Assembly (NCBI GenBank): GCA_964402515.1 | Contig: CAYOCM010000002.1 | Span: 1 to 64,000 of the forward strand | Direction of reading: 5' to 3' | From: Coliplasma sp964402515 | Lineage (GTDB): Bacteria; Bacillota; Clostridia; Oscillospirales; CAG-382 | Length of the DNA stretch: 64,000 bases | Part shown: one piece after another, positions 31,652-40,744 of the stretch | Layout of the letters: each line of letters begins with the position of its first letter | Numbering within the stretch: position 1 is the stretch's first letter | Program-made: the position numbers and the translations under genes | Notes under the pieces: model-generated | The model's database searches: none | What the model saw: only the letters and a program-made list of their open reading frames with translations | What the model was told of the DNA's origin: nothing

Positions 31652-33436
31652 ATGAGTTTTTTACGCGGATATTATGAGCGCAACAAAAAAGGCGTTGTGC
31701 TGTTCGGCACACTTACGGCGGCAATGCTGCTGTGCTATCTTTTGCCGCAGTTTTTTATGTCGCTGCCCAAAGGCCATGATATCTATTATCATATGTACCG
31801 TCTCGAATCGCTTGCGGTCGAGATAAAAAACGGCAATATTCCCGCACGCATATATTCAAACGTCTATCGCGGCTACGGATACGCTTCGCCTATATTTTAC
31901 GGCGATTGGATGATGTTTCCGTTTGCGTTGCTCGTTACATGGGGCATAAGCGTTGTCAACGCCTATACGGCTTATCTGATAAGCATGGCGTTTTTGACCG
32001 GCTGGTCTATGTTCTTTTGCGCGCGATATATATTTAAAAGCGACAAAGCGGCATTTATATCGTCGATATGCTATGTGTTTTCGTCATATTTCTTTACAGA
32101 CTTGTTTTATCGGCACGCCGCCGGTGAGATGCAATCTTTTGTGTTTTTGCCGATAGTTGCCGTCGGCTTGCACAGCGTGGTATACGGCGACTGCAAAAAA
32201 TGGTATCTTTTGGGATTCGGACTTTGCGGTGTGTTGATATCTCACGTTTTGACCGCCGTTGCGACGGTGGTGTTTCTTGTGCTGTTTTGCGTATTCAACG
32301 CACACAAACTGTTTAAACAGCCCAAAAGGTTTTTGTATATACTCGGTGCGACGGCAGTGTTTTTCGCATCGTCGGCAACGTTTATATTTCCCATGGTCGA
32401 GCAACTCGCATCGACGAAATTCATCAGCACCGACGGCACGTCCGGAAACGCCTACGGCACATTGCTCGAACGCGGCATGCCGGATCTGATATCGCTGTTT
32501 TCTCCCATAAACAACCAGGTGCAATCATCAAAATGGTGGTATCCAAACGGTATAGGTTTTGTGTTTATAGCCACGGTCATAGTGCGCATAATAGGTGCGG
32601 TGACGCATAACGAAGGATATAAAGGCAAGCAGACCTGGATATATATGATAATGACGTTTGTTGCGCTGTTTGCCTCGTCGACGTATTTTCCGTGGAACGC
32701 ATTTCAGGATATATGCGCAACAATGCAGTTTCCTTGGCGCCTTTTGGTGTTTGCAACGCTGTTTTCAAGCTTGTTTGCGGGCAGCGTAACGGCAGCGCTC
32801 GAACACTCGAGCGGCGACACATCGTTTATGTGTGTTGCGATAACGCTTTCGGCGGTGTGCTTTGTGCTTGTCGCGTCTCCCAAATACAACAGCTATATAA
32901 AATACCAAATACAGGGCACGGCAGTCGATTATCCTTACGAATACAACATCGGCCTGGGCGAATGGTTGCCCACCGGCAGCAACAGGTCACAGCTTATGCA
33001 ACTTGCAAACAAAGGCGATGTCTGCCTGTCAAACAATTTAAAAAGCGGCAGTATGTCGGCAGAACGTTTAGGCACGCTCGTTTCGGTTGAATTCTGCGGC
33101 AACGATCAAGACGACACTTATATTGATCTGCCTTTGGTGGCTTATAAGGGATATGAGATATGGCTGTATGACGAGCAAGGCGTAAAAACACGGCTTGACT
33201 GGGAATACAGCAAATACAACTGCCTGCGCGTGCATATACCTCAGGGTGTTAAAAGCGGACATATTACCGCATATTACAGCGGAACGGCCGTACAGCATGT
33301 CTCGCAGGCAATAACCGTAATAACGTTTTTGATATATGCGGTGTTGCTGCTGTGCAAGTATGTCATCCTGCCGATAAGGCATAAAGTTCGGACACCGTCA
33401 CAAAACGATATCCGTCATCAAGCAGACGCGGAATAA
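31652..33436 (+). CDS. PTPS-related GT-C-like membrane protein, 594 aa
   Basis: A polytopic membrane protein of the 6-pyruvoyl-tetrahydropterin synthase-related membrane family, whose topology resembles GT-C glycosyltransferases using lipid-linked sugars. The first extracytoplasmic loop has HDIYYHMYRLESLAVEIKNG and GYGYASPIFYGDWM, typical of the family. About ten membrane segments follow, with a soluble beta domain of ~110 residues before the last one. AAAAGGTG supports ATG 31652. The name of the family is historical; no pterin role is implied. The final 24 codons overlap the convergent deacetylase gene. Confidence 0.8.
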   Translation: MSFLRGYYERNKKGVVLFGTLTAAMLLCYLLPQFFMSLPKGHDIYYHMYRLESLAVEIKNGNIPARIYSNVYRGYGYASPIFYGDWMMFPFALLVTWGISVVNAYTAYLISMAFLTGWSMFFCARYIFKSDKAAFISSICYVFSSYFFTDLFYRHAAGEMQSFVFLPIVAVGLHSVVYGDCKKWYLLGFGLCGVLISHVLTAVATVVFLVLFCVFNAHKLFKQPKRFLYILGATAVFFASSATFIFPMVEQLASTKFISTDGTSGNAYGTLLERGMPDLISLFSPINNQVQSSKWWYPNGIGFVFIATVIVRIIGAVTHNEGYKGKQTWIYMIMTFVALFASSTYFPWNAFQDICATMQFPWRLLVFATLFSSLFAGSVTAALEHSSGDTSFMCVAITLSAVCFVLVASPKYNSYIKYQIQGTAVDYPYEYNIGLGEWLPTGSNRSQLMQLANKGDVCLSNNLKSGSMSAERLGTLVSVEFCGNDQDDTYIDLPLVAYKGYEIWLYDEQGVKTRLDWEYSKYNCLRVHIPQGVKSGHITAYYSGTAVQHVSQAITVITFLIYAVLLLCKYVILPIRHKVRTPSQNDIRHQADAE

Positions 33437-34775
33437 GCGTTTTAAGCGCCTCGGGCGTGTAACTGATTGCATAATTATAATCGTGCATAAGCACAATGTC
33501 GCCGCCGCAAAGGTTGTTTAAAACAACAGACACTATATTTTGGGCATTTGAGCCCGCCCAGTCGCGAGTATCCATACGCCAGCTCCACAACGCAACGGTG
33601 TATCCCATTGAATTTGCAAGATCTATGCCGTCAAACCATATTTCGCCGCCCGGCGCGCGAAACATCTTCGGCGTATATCCCGCTTCCGCGATTATTTCGG
33701 CGGTGCGCGTGATCTCGGCTTTAAGTCCGTCAACCCCCAAGACCGACATCTTTTTGTGACTGTATGTGTGTATGCCTATCTCATGGCCTTCGGCTATCTC
33801 GCGAGTTAAAATATCTTTGTGTTTTTCGGCATTTGAACCGATAACAAAAAACGTGGCTTTTATACCGTATTCTTGCAGGATATCCAATATCTGCGGCGTA
33901 TATCTTTTGTCGGGGCCGTCGTCAAAACTGAGCGCGATATATTTTTCTGCCGACGGGCAGCCCGCAAAAACCCGCCCGTCGTCTTCATACATTGCCAATT
34001 TGTCATAATCGACCGCGATTTGCGCCACGGCAAACTCGTCAAGCGTGCCGAAACGGTATCCGCGATTTTCGAGTTCGGTCAACACCTCATCAAGTATTGC
34101 GGCGTTTGTCGCCGATGTGGGATGCAAAAGCATTACCTCGCCGTTGTGCGCGTTTGACAGTATCTTTTGTTTTGCCCATTCGGTACCTTTTTGGGCGCTG
34201 TTATCCCAATCGGCATAAGCAAACGACCAAAATACCGGCGTATATCCCGCTTTTTGGCAGAATTTAAGCATATTTTCGCTGAACGCTCCCTCGGGAGGCC
34301 TGAAATAATTTGACGCTTTTGTGCCCAAATATTCAAGACAAACATCGTCAAGCCCTTTTAATTCCGCCAAAAATTTGTTATAATCATCTATCTCGCCCAT
34401 ATTTTTGTGCGAATAAGAATGATTGCCTATGATATGCCCTTCGTCAAGCATGCGTTTTACAACATCGGTATTGTTTTTGACTATGCCGGGCAGAATAAAA
34501 AACGTCGCGGGCGCATCGTGTGCTTTTAAAACATCCAATGTTTTTGCAACGTTGCCGTTTTCATACCCCGCGTCAAAAGTAAGGTATATCACCTTTTCGT
34601 CCGCGCCGAGATATATGCAACCGTATTTGTCCGGCATATCGCTGCCGCCAAAGCATAGGGGCCTTGTGCCGTCACCCGTGGGTTTAAAATACCACGCCGT
34701 GCTTTTTGCCGACGCACACAGTGACATTATTACGCACAAAGCGATAAGGCAAAATACAATTTTTTTGATAAACAT
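33363..34775 (-). CDS. Double-domain NodB polysaccharide deacetylase, PdaA-like plus classical, 470 aa
   Basis: Exported metal-dependent deacetylase. A signal peptide (1-23) is followed by WYFKPTGDGTRP, typical of PdaA. Domain 1 (about 60-245) is PdaA-like: TFDAGYENG, GNHSYSHKNM, FRPPEGAF, and FWSFAYADWD. Domain 2 (about 278-465) is a classical NodB domain: SFDDGPDKRYTPQILDIL, IHTYSHKKM, FRAPGGE and VLMHDY. Both keep the Asp and His-x3-His metal residues. PdaA makes muramic delta-lactam of the spore cortex; domain 2 could act on another wall residue. An AAGGAG site precedes ATG 34775. The 3' end overlaps the previous gene by 74 bp. Confidence 0.9.
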   Translation of the reverse strand: MFIKKIVFCLIALCVIMSLCASAKSTAWYFKPTGDGTRPLCFGGSDMPDKYGCIYLGADEKVIYLTFDAGYENGNVAKTLDVLKAHDAPATFFILPGIVKNNTDVVKRMLDEGHIIGNHSYSHKNMGEIDDYNKFLAELKGLDDVCLEYLGTKASNYFRPPEGAFSENMLKFCQKAGYTPVFWSFAYADWDNSAQKGTEWAKQKILSNAHNGEVMLLHPTSATNAAILDEVLTELENRGYRFGTLDEFAVAQIAVDYDKLAMYEDDGRVFAGCPSAEKYIALSFDDGPDKRYTPQILDILQEYGIKATFFVIGSNAEKHKDILTREIAEGHEIGIHTYSHKKMSVLGVDGLKAEITRTAEIIAEAGYTPKMFRAPGGEIWFDGIDLANSMGYTVALWSWRMDTRDWAGSNAQNIVSVVLNNLCGGDIVLMHDYNYAISYTPEALKTLIPRLLDDGYRFVTVSELYALSAG

Positions 34776-34790
34776 TCACTCCTTTCGCAC

Positions 34791-34818
34791 ATATTATTTG
34801 CGCACGGCACAGCGTCAA
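34791..34818 (-). promoter_or_regulatory. Promoter of the double NodB gene
   Basis: On the minus strand TTGACG (plus-strand 34813-34818), 16-nt spacer, TAATAT (34791-34796). The short leader fits a sigma-A promoter; a sporulation sigma factor is not excluded. Confidence 0.5.
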
Positions 34819-34861
34819 ACCGAGCCATTATTTGAGATTTTGACAGAAAGAGATAACAACC

Positions 34862-35683
34862 ATGATGATGTTCTGCACGCCGTCGGCGTTTTTATACAGA
34901 TTTCCGGACAAAAAAAGCAATGTTGTCGACGAAGCGCTTTACGGCACGACGGCCGAGATAAAAGACGAGATAAACGGTTTTTATCTTGTCGAAACCGATT
35001 ACGGATACGGCGGTTGGACCGAATGCAAAAATATTTGCCCGCAGCTGCATTCGCCGAACGCCACAGTCGATATGCCGTTCTGCGATCTGCTTTATACGCC
35101 GGATTACAGACTTGCGCCGGTGATGACATTGCCTATGGGCGCGCGCGTAGATGCGGGAGTCCCTCACGAAATTCCGCAAAGGGCGATGATAGTTTTGCCG
35201 GATAAAAAAATGTATTTTACACATATAGACGCGCTGATGTTTGACAGCGAACTGTGCGGCGAATCATGCAAATCATGCAAATCTCCGTGCGGATTTAAAG
35301 TCAAATCGACATCGCTGTTGTCGAGGCAAAAACTTTGCAATATGGCGCTCGCATACAAAGGCGTTCAATACCGCTGGGGCGGCAAGACGCACGCCGGCAT
35401 AGACTGCTCGGGACTTGCGTTTATGACCTATGCGATGTGCGGCATAAAAATATGGCGCGACAGCGATCCCGACAAGTCCGAGAATATGAGGCGTGTTACG
35501 CTCGAAGAGGCAAAAGAGGGCGACCTGCTTTATTTTAAAAAACATGTCGCCGTATATCTCGGCGGCGACAGGTTTATTCACGCTTCGGCAAAAGAGGGCA
35601 AAGTGGTTTGCGGCAACATATCCGACCACGGTGCGATGTTTAAAGATTTTATCACGGCGACAACATATAAGGATTTAACATAA
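34862..35683 (+). CDS. NlpC/P60 (C40) family peptidase, 273 aa
   Basis: Cysteine peptidase of the type that cuts peptide stems of peptidoglycan. The C-terminal domain (about 150-270) has the catalytic Cys in AGIDCSGLAFMTYAM and His in HVAVYLGGDRFIHAS, preceded by YKGVQYRWGGKT. The N-terminal ~120 residues look like SH3-type beta domains (FYLVETDYGYGGW). No signal peptide is visible, so it may act inside the cell or on imported muropeptides, as proposed for Ykfc-like enzymes. A Cys-rich insert CGESCKSCKSPCGF links the two parts. The ribosome site is weak and any of three ATGs at 34862-34870 may be used. The stop overlaps miaB. Confidence 0.86.
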   Translation: MMMFCTPSAFLYRFPDKKSNVVDEALYGTTAEIKDEINGFYLVETDYGYGGWTECKNICPQLHSPNATVDMPFCDLLYTPDYRLAPVMTLPMGARVDAGVPHEIPQRAMIVLPDKKMYFTHIDALMFDSELCGESCKSCKSPCGFKVKSTSLLSRQKLCNMALAYKGVQYRWGGKTHAGIDCSGLAFMTYAMCGIKIWRDSDPDKSENMRRVTLEEAKEGDLLYFKKHVAVYLGGDRFIHASAKEGKVVCGNISDHGAMFKDFITATTYKDLT

Positions 35684-37056
35684 TGACCGATATATTCGTT
35701 TCAAAACAAGATGATATAAAACAAACCGAGATCGCCTTGTCGCTTTTGCCACTGTTTGAGGGCAAAAAGGCGTTTGTGCGCACATTCGGCTGCCAGCAAA
35801 ACGAGTCGGACGGCGAAAAACTGATGGGCTGTCTTATGCTTTGCGGTTTTGCGCGCGCGCAAAGCGAAGGCGATGCCGACCTGATACTTATCAACACCTG
35901 CGCTATAAGAGAACACGCCGAAAAACGCGAGCTTTCTTATGCCGGGCAGTTAAAAAAATTAAAGCAAAATAAAAAAAGCCTTATCATAGGCATTTGCGGA
36001 TGTATGCCGCAGCAAATGCACCGCGTGGAACAAATTAAAAAAAGTTATCCGTATGTCGACTTTGCGTTCGGCACGGATATGAACCACCGCCTGCCCGAAA
36101 TACTGTATTCGGTAGTGCATGGCACAAAGCGTATGTTCTTTATAAACGACCTGCCTCACGACTCTTTCGGCGTGATAAGCGAGGGTATGCCCGTCTGCCG
36201 CGCCGATTCTTATAAGGCGTGGGTATCCGTAATGTACGGCTGCAACAACTTTTGCACATATTGTGTCGTGCCGTTTGTAAGAGGCAGAGAACGCAGCAGA
36301 AGGTCAAATGATGTTTTAAACGAAGTTTCGGGGCTTGTAGCTTCGGGATATAAGGACATCACGCTTTTGGGACAAAACGTAAACAGTTATAACGGCGACA
36401 TCACATTTCCCGAGCTGATATCAAAATGCGCCGAATTCGACGGAGATTATCGCATAAGGTTTATGACGTCGCACCCAAAAGACGCATCCGTCGAACTTAT
36501 AGACGCCATCGCCTCACACGAGCGCATAGCAAAACATTTTCACCTGCCGGTGCAGTCGGGCTCAACGCGCATTTTGGCCGAAATGAACAGACGGTATACC
36601 AGAGAGCAATATCTTGAAAAAGCAAAAAAGATAAGAGAGCGCATACCCGGCGTTGCCGTTTCAACAGATATCATAGTCGGTTTTCCCGGCGAGACGGACG
36701 AAGATTTTGCCGACACACTGTCGTTGGTAAAGCAAGTGCGCTTTGATATGATATATTCGTTTATCTATTCGCCGCGTGAAAACACAAAAGCGGCAATGAT
36801 GCAAAACCGCATTCCGCATGACGAACAAGTCAGACGGTTTGAGATGCTTTCGGCATTGCAAAACGATATCGCGTTAGAACGCAATAAAGCGCTTGTAGGC
36901 ACGGTACAGAGGGTGCTTTCGGACGGCGACGGCACAGGCCGCACCGACCAAAACAAAATAGCCGAACTCGATGCCGCGATACCCGCGGGTGATCTCTGCA
37001 TGGCAGAGATCACATCGGCAAAAGCTTATTCACTCAGTGCAAAAATAATAAAATAA
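35683..37056 (+). CDS. miaB: tRNA-2-methylthio-N6-dimethylallyladenosine synthase MiaB, 457 aa
   Basis: Adds the methylthio group at A37 of tRNAs reading UNN codons. The N-terminal UPF0004 domain has three cluster cysteines (FGCQQNESD, INTCAIREHAE, GICGCMPQ); the radical SAM domain has MYGCNNFCTYCVVPFVRGRE and GQNVNSY, HLPVQSGS; a TRAM domain closes the protein. The start overlaps the peptidase stop (TAATG). The neighbour downstream is a YlbF/YmcA-family gene, as in B. subtilis where ymcA follows miaB. Confidence 0.97.
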   Translation: MTDIFVSKQDDIKQTEIALSLLPLFEGKKAFVRTFGCQQNESDGEKLMGCLMLCGFARAQSEGDADLILINTCAIREHAEKRELSYAGQLKKLKQNKKSLIIGICGCMPQQMHRVEQIKKSYPYVDFAFGTDMNHRLPEILYSVVHGTKRMFFINDLPHDSFGVISEGMPVCRADSYKAWVSVMYGCNNFCTYCVVPFVRGRERSRRSNDVLNEVSGLVASGYKDITLLGQNVNSYNGDITFPELISKCAEFDGDYRIRFMTSHPKDASVELIDAIASHERIAKHFHLPVQSGSTRILAEMNRRYTREQYLEKAKKIRERIPGVAVSTDIIVGFPGETDEDFADTLSLVKQVRFDMIYSFIYSPRENTKAAMMQNRIPHDEQVRRFEMLSALQNDIALERNKALVGTVQRVLSDGDGTGRTDQNKIAELDAAIPAGDLCMAEITSAKAYSLSAKIIK

Positions 37057-37070
37057 ACGGAGATACCAAA

Positions 37071-37475
37071 ATGAACGAAAACCTGCAAAACATCTTTAAT
37101 CAATTTATCGAAGAGCTTAAAAACGACCCCACCGTCGTTGCCTATCAAAAGGCAAAAGAGGCATATGCCGCAAACGGCGTTTTGATGAACAAGGTCGTCG
37201 AATACAACGCTCAGGCTCAGGCTCTTGAGGTAGAAAACGCCAGACCCGAAAAAGACAGCCTGCTTATCGCTTCTATCACGGGCAGATTAAAAGCGCTTTA
37301 TGACGAGATAATCACCGATCCCGTAATGGTAAACCTTAACGAAACCGAAAAAGCGGTTAACGAGATAATCACCGACGTAAACTACGGAATGCAGTGCGTT
37401 ATCGCGCCGGAAACTATTCATGAGCATGACGAATCCTGCGGCGGCGACTGCGGCCATTGCGGCGGTTGCCACTGA
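37071..37475 (+). CDS. YlbF/YmcA (Ric) family regulator with Cys/His tail, 134 aa
   Basis: Helical protein of the YlbF/YmcA family. In B. subtilis, YmcA, YlbF and YaaT form the Ric complex, which carries iron-sulfur clusters and affects RNase Y and Spo0A phosphorylation. The helical core is residues 1-105. The last ~20 residues, HEHDESCGGDCGHCGGCH, hold four Cys and four His in a row of metal-ligand-like positions. GGAG precedes ATG 37071. The position behind miaB supports the ymcA (ricA) assignment over ylbF. Confidence 0.85.
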   Translation: MNENLQNIFNQFIEELKNDPTVVAYQKAKEAYAANGVLMNKVVEYNAQAQALEVENARPEKDSLLIASITGRLKALYDEIITDPVMVNLNETEKAVNEIITDVNYGMQCVIAPETIHEHDESCGGDCGHCGGCH

Positions 37476-37492
37476 GCAAGGCAAAAACAAAT

Positions 37493-37528
37493 GTGAAAAG
37501 CGAATATATCGATGTATTCGCTTTTCAC
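37493..37528. terminator. Long inverted repeat, probable terminator, after the Ric-family gene
   Basis: A 14-bp perfect stem (37493-37506 with 37515-37528) around an 8-nt loop. T4 lies inside the stem, but no T-run follows, so termination may be weak. It ends 22 bp before the next start codon. Confidence 0.5.
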
Positions 37529-37550
37529 CGTTACTTATCTGTTTATTAAT

Positions 37551-38339
37551 ATGTTATCATTACTTTTTTCTGATCCGATATTGCTGCTGTTGACGTTGCC
37601 CGTGCTGATGCTGTCTTTAACGTTGCACGAGGTGTCACACGGCTATGCCGCATACAAATGCGGCGACAGCACCGCGCATGATATGGGCAGGCTGACGCTT
37701 AACCCTTTAAAACACCTTGACTTTATGGGCGCGCTGTGCATGTTGACAGTAGGCTTCGGCTGGGCAAAACCCGTGCCGGTAAATACGCGCAATTTTAAAA
37801 AGCCGAAACGCGATATGGCCGTTGTCGCAGCAGCGGGACCCGCGGCAAACCTTTTGCTGTGCATTGTTTCGGTAGCGCTTTATTTTGTGTTTCTCGCCGT
37901 ATTTTCAATGGCGCAAAATATTGACGGCATAGCTTATTTCAGAGAATTGCTTGATTATCTGCCGTCAAACCCGATGTATTACGACCACCTCTCTATGTTT
38001 GCCGAACTCGGCACGATGCAAAGTTTGGTTTTAGAGATGCTCGCACTGTCGGCAATGCTCAACGCAAACCTGATGCTGTTTAACCTTATACCTATTCCGC
38101 CTCTTGACGGTTCGCGCATACTTGCGGGAGTATTACCCGGCAAACTTGCGGCAAAATATATCAGACTCGAAAAATATGTGCGCTATCTTATACTTGCCGT
38201 TTGCATAATCAACCTTGCCTCAACATATCTGCCGTTTTTGTCTGTGATAAGCGATTATATATTCTATCCTCTCGAATGGCTCAGAAACGGTTTGCTTATG
38301 CTTTTGCAAAAATTGATGCTGTTTATATTCGGACGGTAA
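37551..38339 (+). CDS. Site-2 protease family (M50) membrane protease, 262 aa
   Basis: Intramembrane zinc protease of the small YwhC-like group. The zinc motif HEVSHGYAAYKCGD is in the first helix pair, GPAANLLL in the middle, and the third ligand in PIPPLDGSRIL toward the C-terminus; about six membrane segments. The ATG at 37551 matches the usual N-terminus of the family (LLFSDP), but no ribosome site is visible; the ATG at 37512 lies inside the inverted repeat. The mRNA may begin close to the start codon. The substrate is unknown. Confidence 0.85.
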   Translation: MLSLLFSDPILLLLTLPVLMLSLTLHEVSHGYAAYKCGDSTAHDMGRLTLNPLKHLDFMGALCMLTVGFGWAKPVPVNTRNFKKPKRDMAVVAAAGPAANLLLCIVSVALYFVFLAVFSMAQNIDGIAYFRELLDYLPSNPMYYDHLSMFAELGTMQSLVLEMLALSAMLNANLMLFNLIPIPPLDGSRILAGVLPGKLAAKYIRLEKYVRYLILAVCIINLASTYLPFLSVISDYIFYPLEWLRNGLLMLLQKLMLFIFGR

Positions 38340-38373
38340 TAAGGCAAATAATAATAATTAAAAGCGGTATATT

Positions 38374-39084
38374 ATGACAGAAGAACTCAGTTTAAAGGTC
38401 GAGCATTACGAGGGGCCCCTTGACCTCTTGCTTGCACTTATCGCAAAAAACAAAATAGACATACTCGATATCCCCATCGCCGAGATAACCGATCAGTATA
38501 TGCAATATATCGACTCGATGAAAAAGCTTGATATGGAGGTCACCGCCGAGTTTATCGTGATGGCGGCGCAGCTTATGCTGATAAAATCGCGAATGCTTTT
38601 GCCCAGGCGTGCCGATGAAGAAGACCCGCGCAAAGTGCTGGTCGACGCGCTACTCGAGCGCAAACGTGCCGCCGAGACCGCCGCGTTTTTAAAGCTGAGG
38701 TCCGAGACCTATTATGACAGTTATACCAAAGATCCCGACGAGATAGATATCGCATACGAACGCGAACACGCCGTTTCGTTGCTTAAAGAAGCTTTTGACC
38801 GTATGTCGGAGCGCACTATACTGCTTAAAAAAGGCGAAAAACAAGAGCAACTGTTTGCCGCCCTGCGTGAAGAAAAATATTTTACCGTCGAAGAAAAAAT
38901 GCTGTCGGTATCGCTGTTTTTAAACAAACACGGCGACACCGAGTTTGAAAGGCTGTTTTACGGCTGCGGCGGCAAAAGCGAAATGATAGCGGTGTTTTTG
39001 GCACTGCTCGAACTTGCATCGCGACAGGCGATAAAGGTATATAACGACGACGGGTTGACTTATATCGCTCCCGTCTCGGAATAA
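38374..39084 (+). CDS. scpA: Segregation and condensation protein A, 236 aa
   Basis: Kleisin subunit of the bacterial SMC condensin. The N-terminal family signature VEHYEGPLDLLLALIAKNKI binds the SMC neck, followed by DILDIPIAEITDQYMQYI and the MLIKSRMLLP stretch; the C-terminal winged helix ends TYIAPV. It forms an operon with scpB 22 bp downstream. The ribosome site is weak. Confidence 0.95.
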   Translation: MTEELSLKVEHYEGPLDLLLALIAKNKIDILDIPIAEITDQYMQYIDSMKKLDMEVTAEFIVMAAQLMLIKSRMLLPRRADEEDPRKVLVDALLERKRAAETAAFLKLRSETYYDSYTKDPDEIDIAYEREHAVSLLKEAFDRMSERTILLKKGEKQEQLFAALREEKYFTVEEKMLSVSLFLNKHGDTEFERLFYGCGGKSEMIAVFLALLELASRQAIKVYNDDGLTYIAPVSE

Positions 39085-39106
39085 TTAAAGATAAGGTTGA
39101 TTGATT

Positions 39107-39691
39107 ATGATTAGATCGGAGATCACCGCGGCACTGCAGGCAGTGTTGTTTGCCTGCGGTAGTCCGGTTGAATTTGACAGGCTGTGCGACGTGCTCGGCA
39201 TAACACCGGACGAACTGCACGAGGCGGCCGAATTATTAAAAGGCGACCTTGACGAAGCTCAAAGCGGCATAACGCTGATCAAGGTTGAGAACGCATATCA
39301 GCTTTGTACAAAACCCATATATTCCGAACCCGTAAAAAAGGCTTTGCAACTGCGCAAGGTTCCGCCGCTTTCAAAAGCATCTTTAGAGGTGCTTGCGATA
39401 GTGGCATACAATCAGCCGGTCACACGCTCGTTTATCGAGCAAGTGCGCGGTGTCGATTCGTCATACATTGTCGCTTCGCTGATAGACAAAGGTCTGCTTG
39501 CCGAGCGCGGCACGCTCGACGCGCCCGGTCGGCCGACTCTTTTCGGCACTACCGACAGCTTTTTGCGCTGTTTCGGGCTCGAAAGCATATCCGACCTGCC
39601 TATGATAGACCTTGCCGCCGCAGCGGGAAACGCCGACGACGGACAAACCACCCTTGATGCCGTCGTTTCTTCGGCAGAGGAAATACAATGA
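39107..39691 (+). CDS. scpB: Segregation and condensation protein B, 194 aa
   Basis: Partner of ScpA in the SMC complex, made of two winged-helix domains. Conserved stretches are SEITAALQAVLFACGSPVEF, LEVLAIVAYNQPVTRSFIEQ and VRGVDSS, GRPTLFGTT. AAGG lies 10 nt before ATG 39107; a TTG at 39101 is too near the site. The stop overlaps the following gene (ATGA). Confidence 0.95.
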   Translation: MIRSEITAALQAVLFACGSPVEFDRLCDVLGITPDELHEAAELLKGDLDEAQSGITLIKVENAYQLCTKPIYSEPVKKALQLRKVPPLSKASLEVLAIVAYNQPVTRSFIEQVRGVDSSYIVASLIDKGLLAERGTLDAPGRPTLFGTTDSFLRCFGLESISDLPMIDLAAAAGNADDGQTTLDAVVSSAEEIQ

Positions 39692-40320
39692 CCGCGCTTT
39701 ATATAATATGCGGCATATTATTGCTTTTGCTGTGGCTGATCTCGCGATATCTGCATATATATATCGGATATGCCGACGGCAAGACACGGCTTTGCATAAG
39801 ATATCTGTTTATCAAAAAAAATATCGCGTTCGAAACAAACGAAAAAAAGCCTTTGCCCCGTCAAAAAGACATTTTGCCGCAGGCCGAGCAAAAAGACGGC
39901 AAAGACAAGGTACCGGAGTTGCCCGTAAAACAGTTGCTCGGCGATATATTTGAACTGATAAAAAAGATATTTAACAACCTGGGCAAAAGCCTGACGGTGC
40001 AAAAATGCGATCTGCAGGTTACAGTCGCTTTTGACGACCCCGCAAAAACGGCGCTTATATACGGCGCGTCAAGCGGTGTTGCGGCACAGCTCACAGAACT
40101 GATATTAAAAATGCGGCAAAGCCGAAAAGCATATATCCGCACGCTTATCAAGCCCGACTTTTTGGCAGAAAAGCCTATATTCTTTTGCGACATCCATTTA
40201 AAAATACGCATATGCAATCTTTTGCCCACGGCAAAAGACGCTATTGCTTTTATCTTAAAGATCAAACAAAAAAAGGAGCAAAACGATGCAGAACGAAATG
40301 CCACTCAAACAGATAATTGA
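39688..40320 (+). CDS. DUF2953 (YtfI-like) protein, 210 aa
   Basis: One N-terminal membrane segment (LYIICGILLLLLWLISRYL) and a soluble domain with LTVQKCDLQVTVAFDDPAKT, which fits DUF2953. A charged low-complexity linker lies between. In B. subtilis ytfI (DUF2953) also precedes ytfJ, and this pair is retained in many spore formers. It overlaps ytfJ by 35 bp and scpB by 4 bp. The function is unknown, though the pairing suggests a sporulation role. Confidence 0.82.
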   Translation: MTALYIICGILLLLLWLISRYLHIYIGYADGKTRLCIRYLFIKKNIAFETNEKKPLPRQKDILPQAEQKDGKDKVPELPVKQLLGDIFELIKKIFNNLGKSLTVQKCDLQVTVAFDDPAKTALIYGASSGVAAQLTELILKMRQSRKAYIRTLIKPDFLAEKPIFFCDIHLKIRICNLLPTAKDAIAFILKIKQKKEQNDAERNATQTDN

Positions 40321-40744
40321 TGCCGCGCTCGCCAAGATAGGCAGCGTTGCAGACGTAAACACCGTAATAGGCGCGCCTATTCAGCTTGACGGCGGCATAA
40401 CGGTAATTCCTTTCTCAAAGGTAACCGTCGGCTTTGCCTCCGGCGGCGTTGACTTTACGGGTAAAAACGACAGGCCCGAATCCGACCCTCATTTTGCGGG
40501 CGGCAACGGCGCGGCGGTCTCTGTAACACCGCTCGGATTTATCGTTGCCGAAAACGGCAATGTGCGTATCTTAGACCTTAAACACGCCGAAAGTTTTGCC
40601 GTGCCCGACGACCCCGTTTCACGCGTGGTAGGTGCTGTCAACACGATCATCGACAAAGCGCCCGAAATAGTAGACAAGATAAAGACCTCATTCGGCAAAG
40701 GCCAAAAAGCCGAAAACGCAGGCGAAACGCCTCAAACGACGTGA
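40286..40744 (+). CDS. ytfJ: Spore protein YtfJ (GerW), 152 aa
   Basis: Small spore protein needed for normal germination in Bacillus. The family core is VIGAPIQLDGGITVIPFSKV, TVGFASGG, GNGAAVSVTPLGFIV and the tail NTIIDKAPEIVDKI. AAGGAG at 40274-40279 lies inside the previous gene. The stop overlaps the GTG start of rluB. It is probably expressed during sporulation, but no separate promoter is evident. Confidence 0.93.
   Translation: MQNEMPLKQIIDAALAKIGSVADVNTVIGAPIQLDGGITVIPFSKVTVGFASGGVDFTGKNDRPESDPHFAGGNGAAVSVTPLGFIVAENGNVRILDLKHAESFAVPDDPVSRVVGAVNTIIDKAPEIVDKIKTSFGKGQKAENAGETPQTT

Noticed and set aside
37493..37528. Start of the M50 protease at ATG 37512
   Set aside because: That codon lies in the loop of a 14-bp perfect inverted repeat and adds residues not seen in the family; ATG 37551 fits relatives better, although its ribosome site is also poor.
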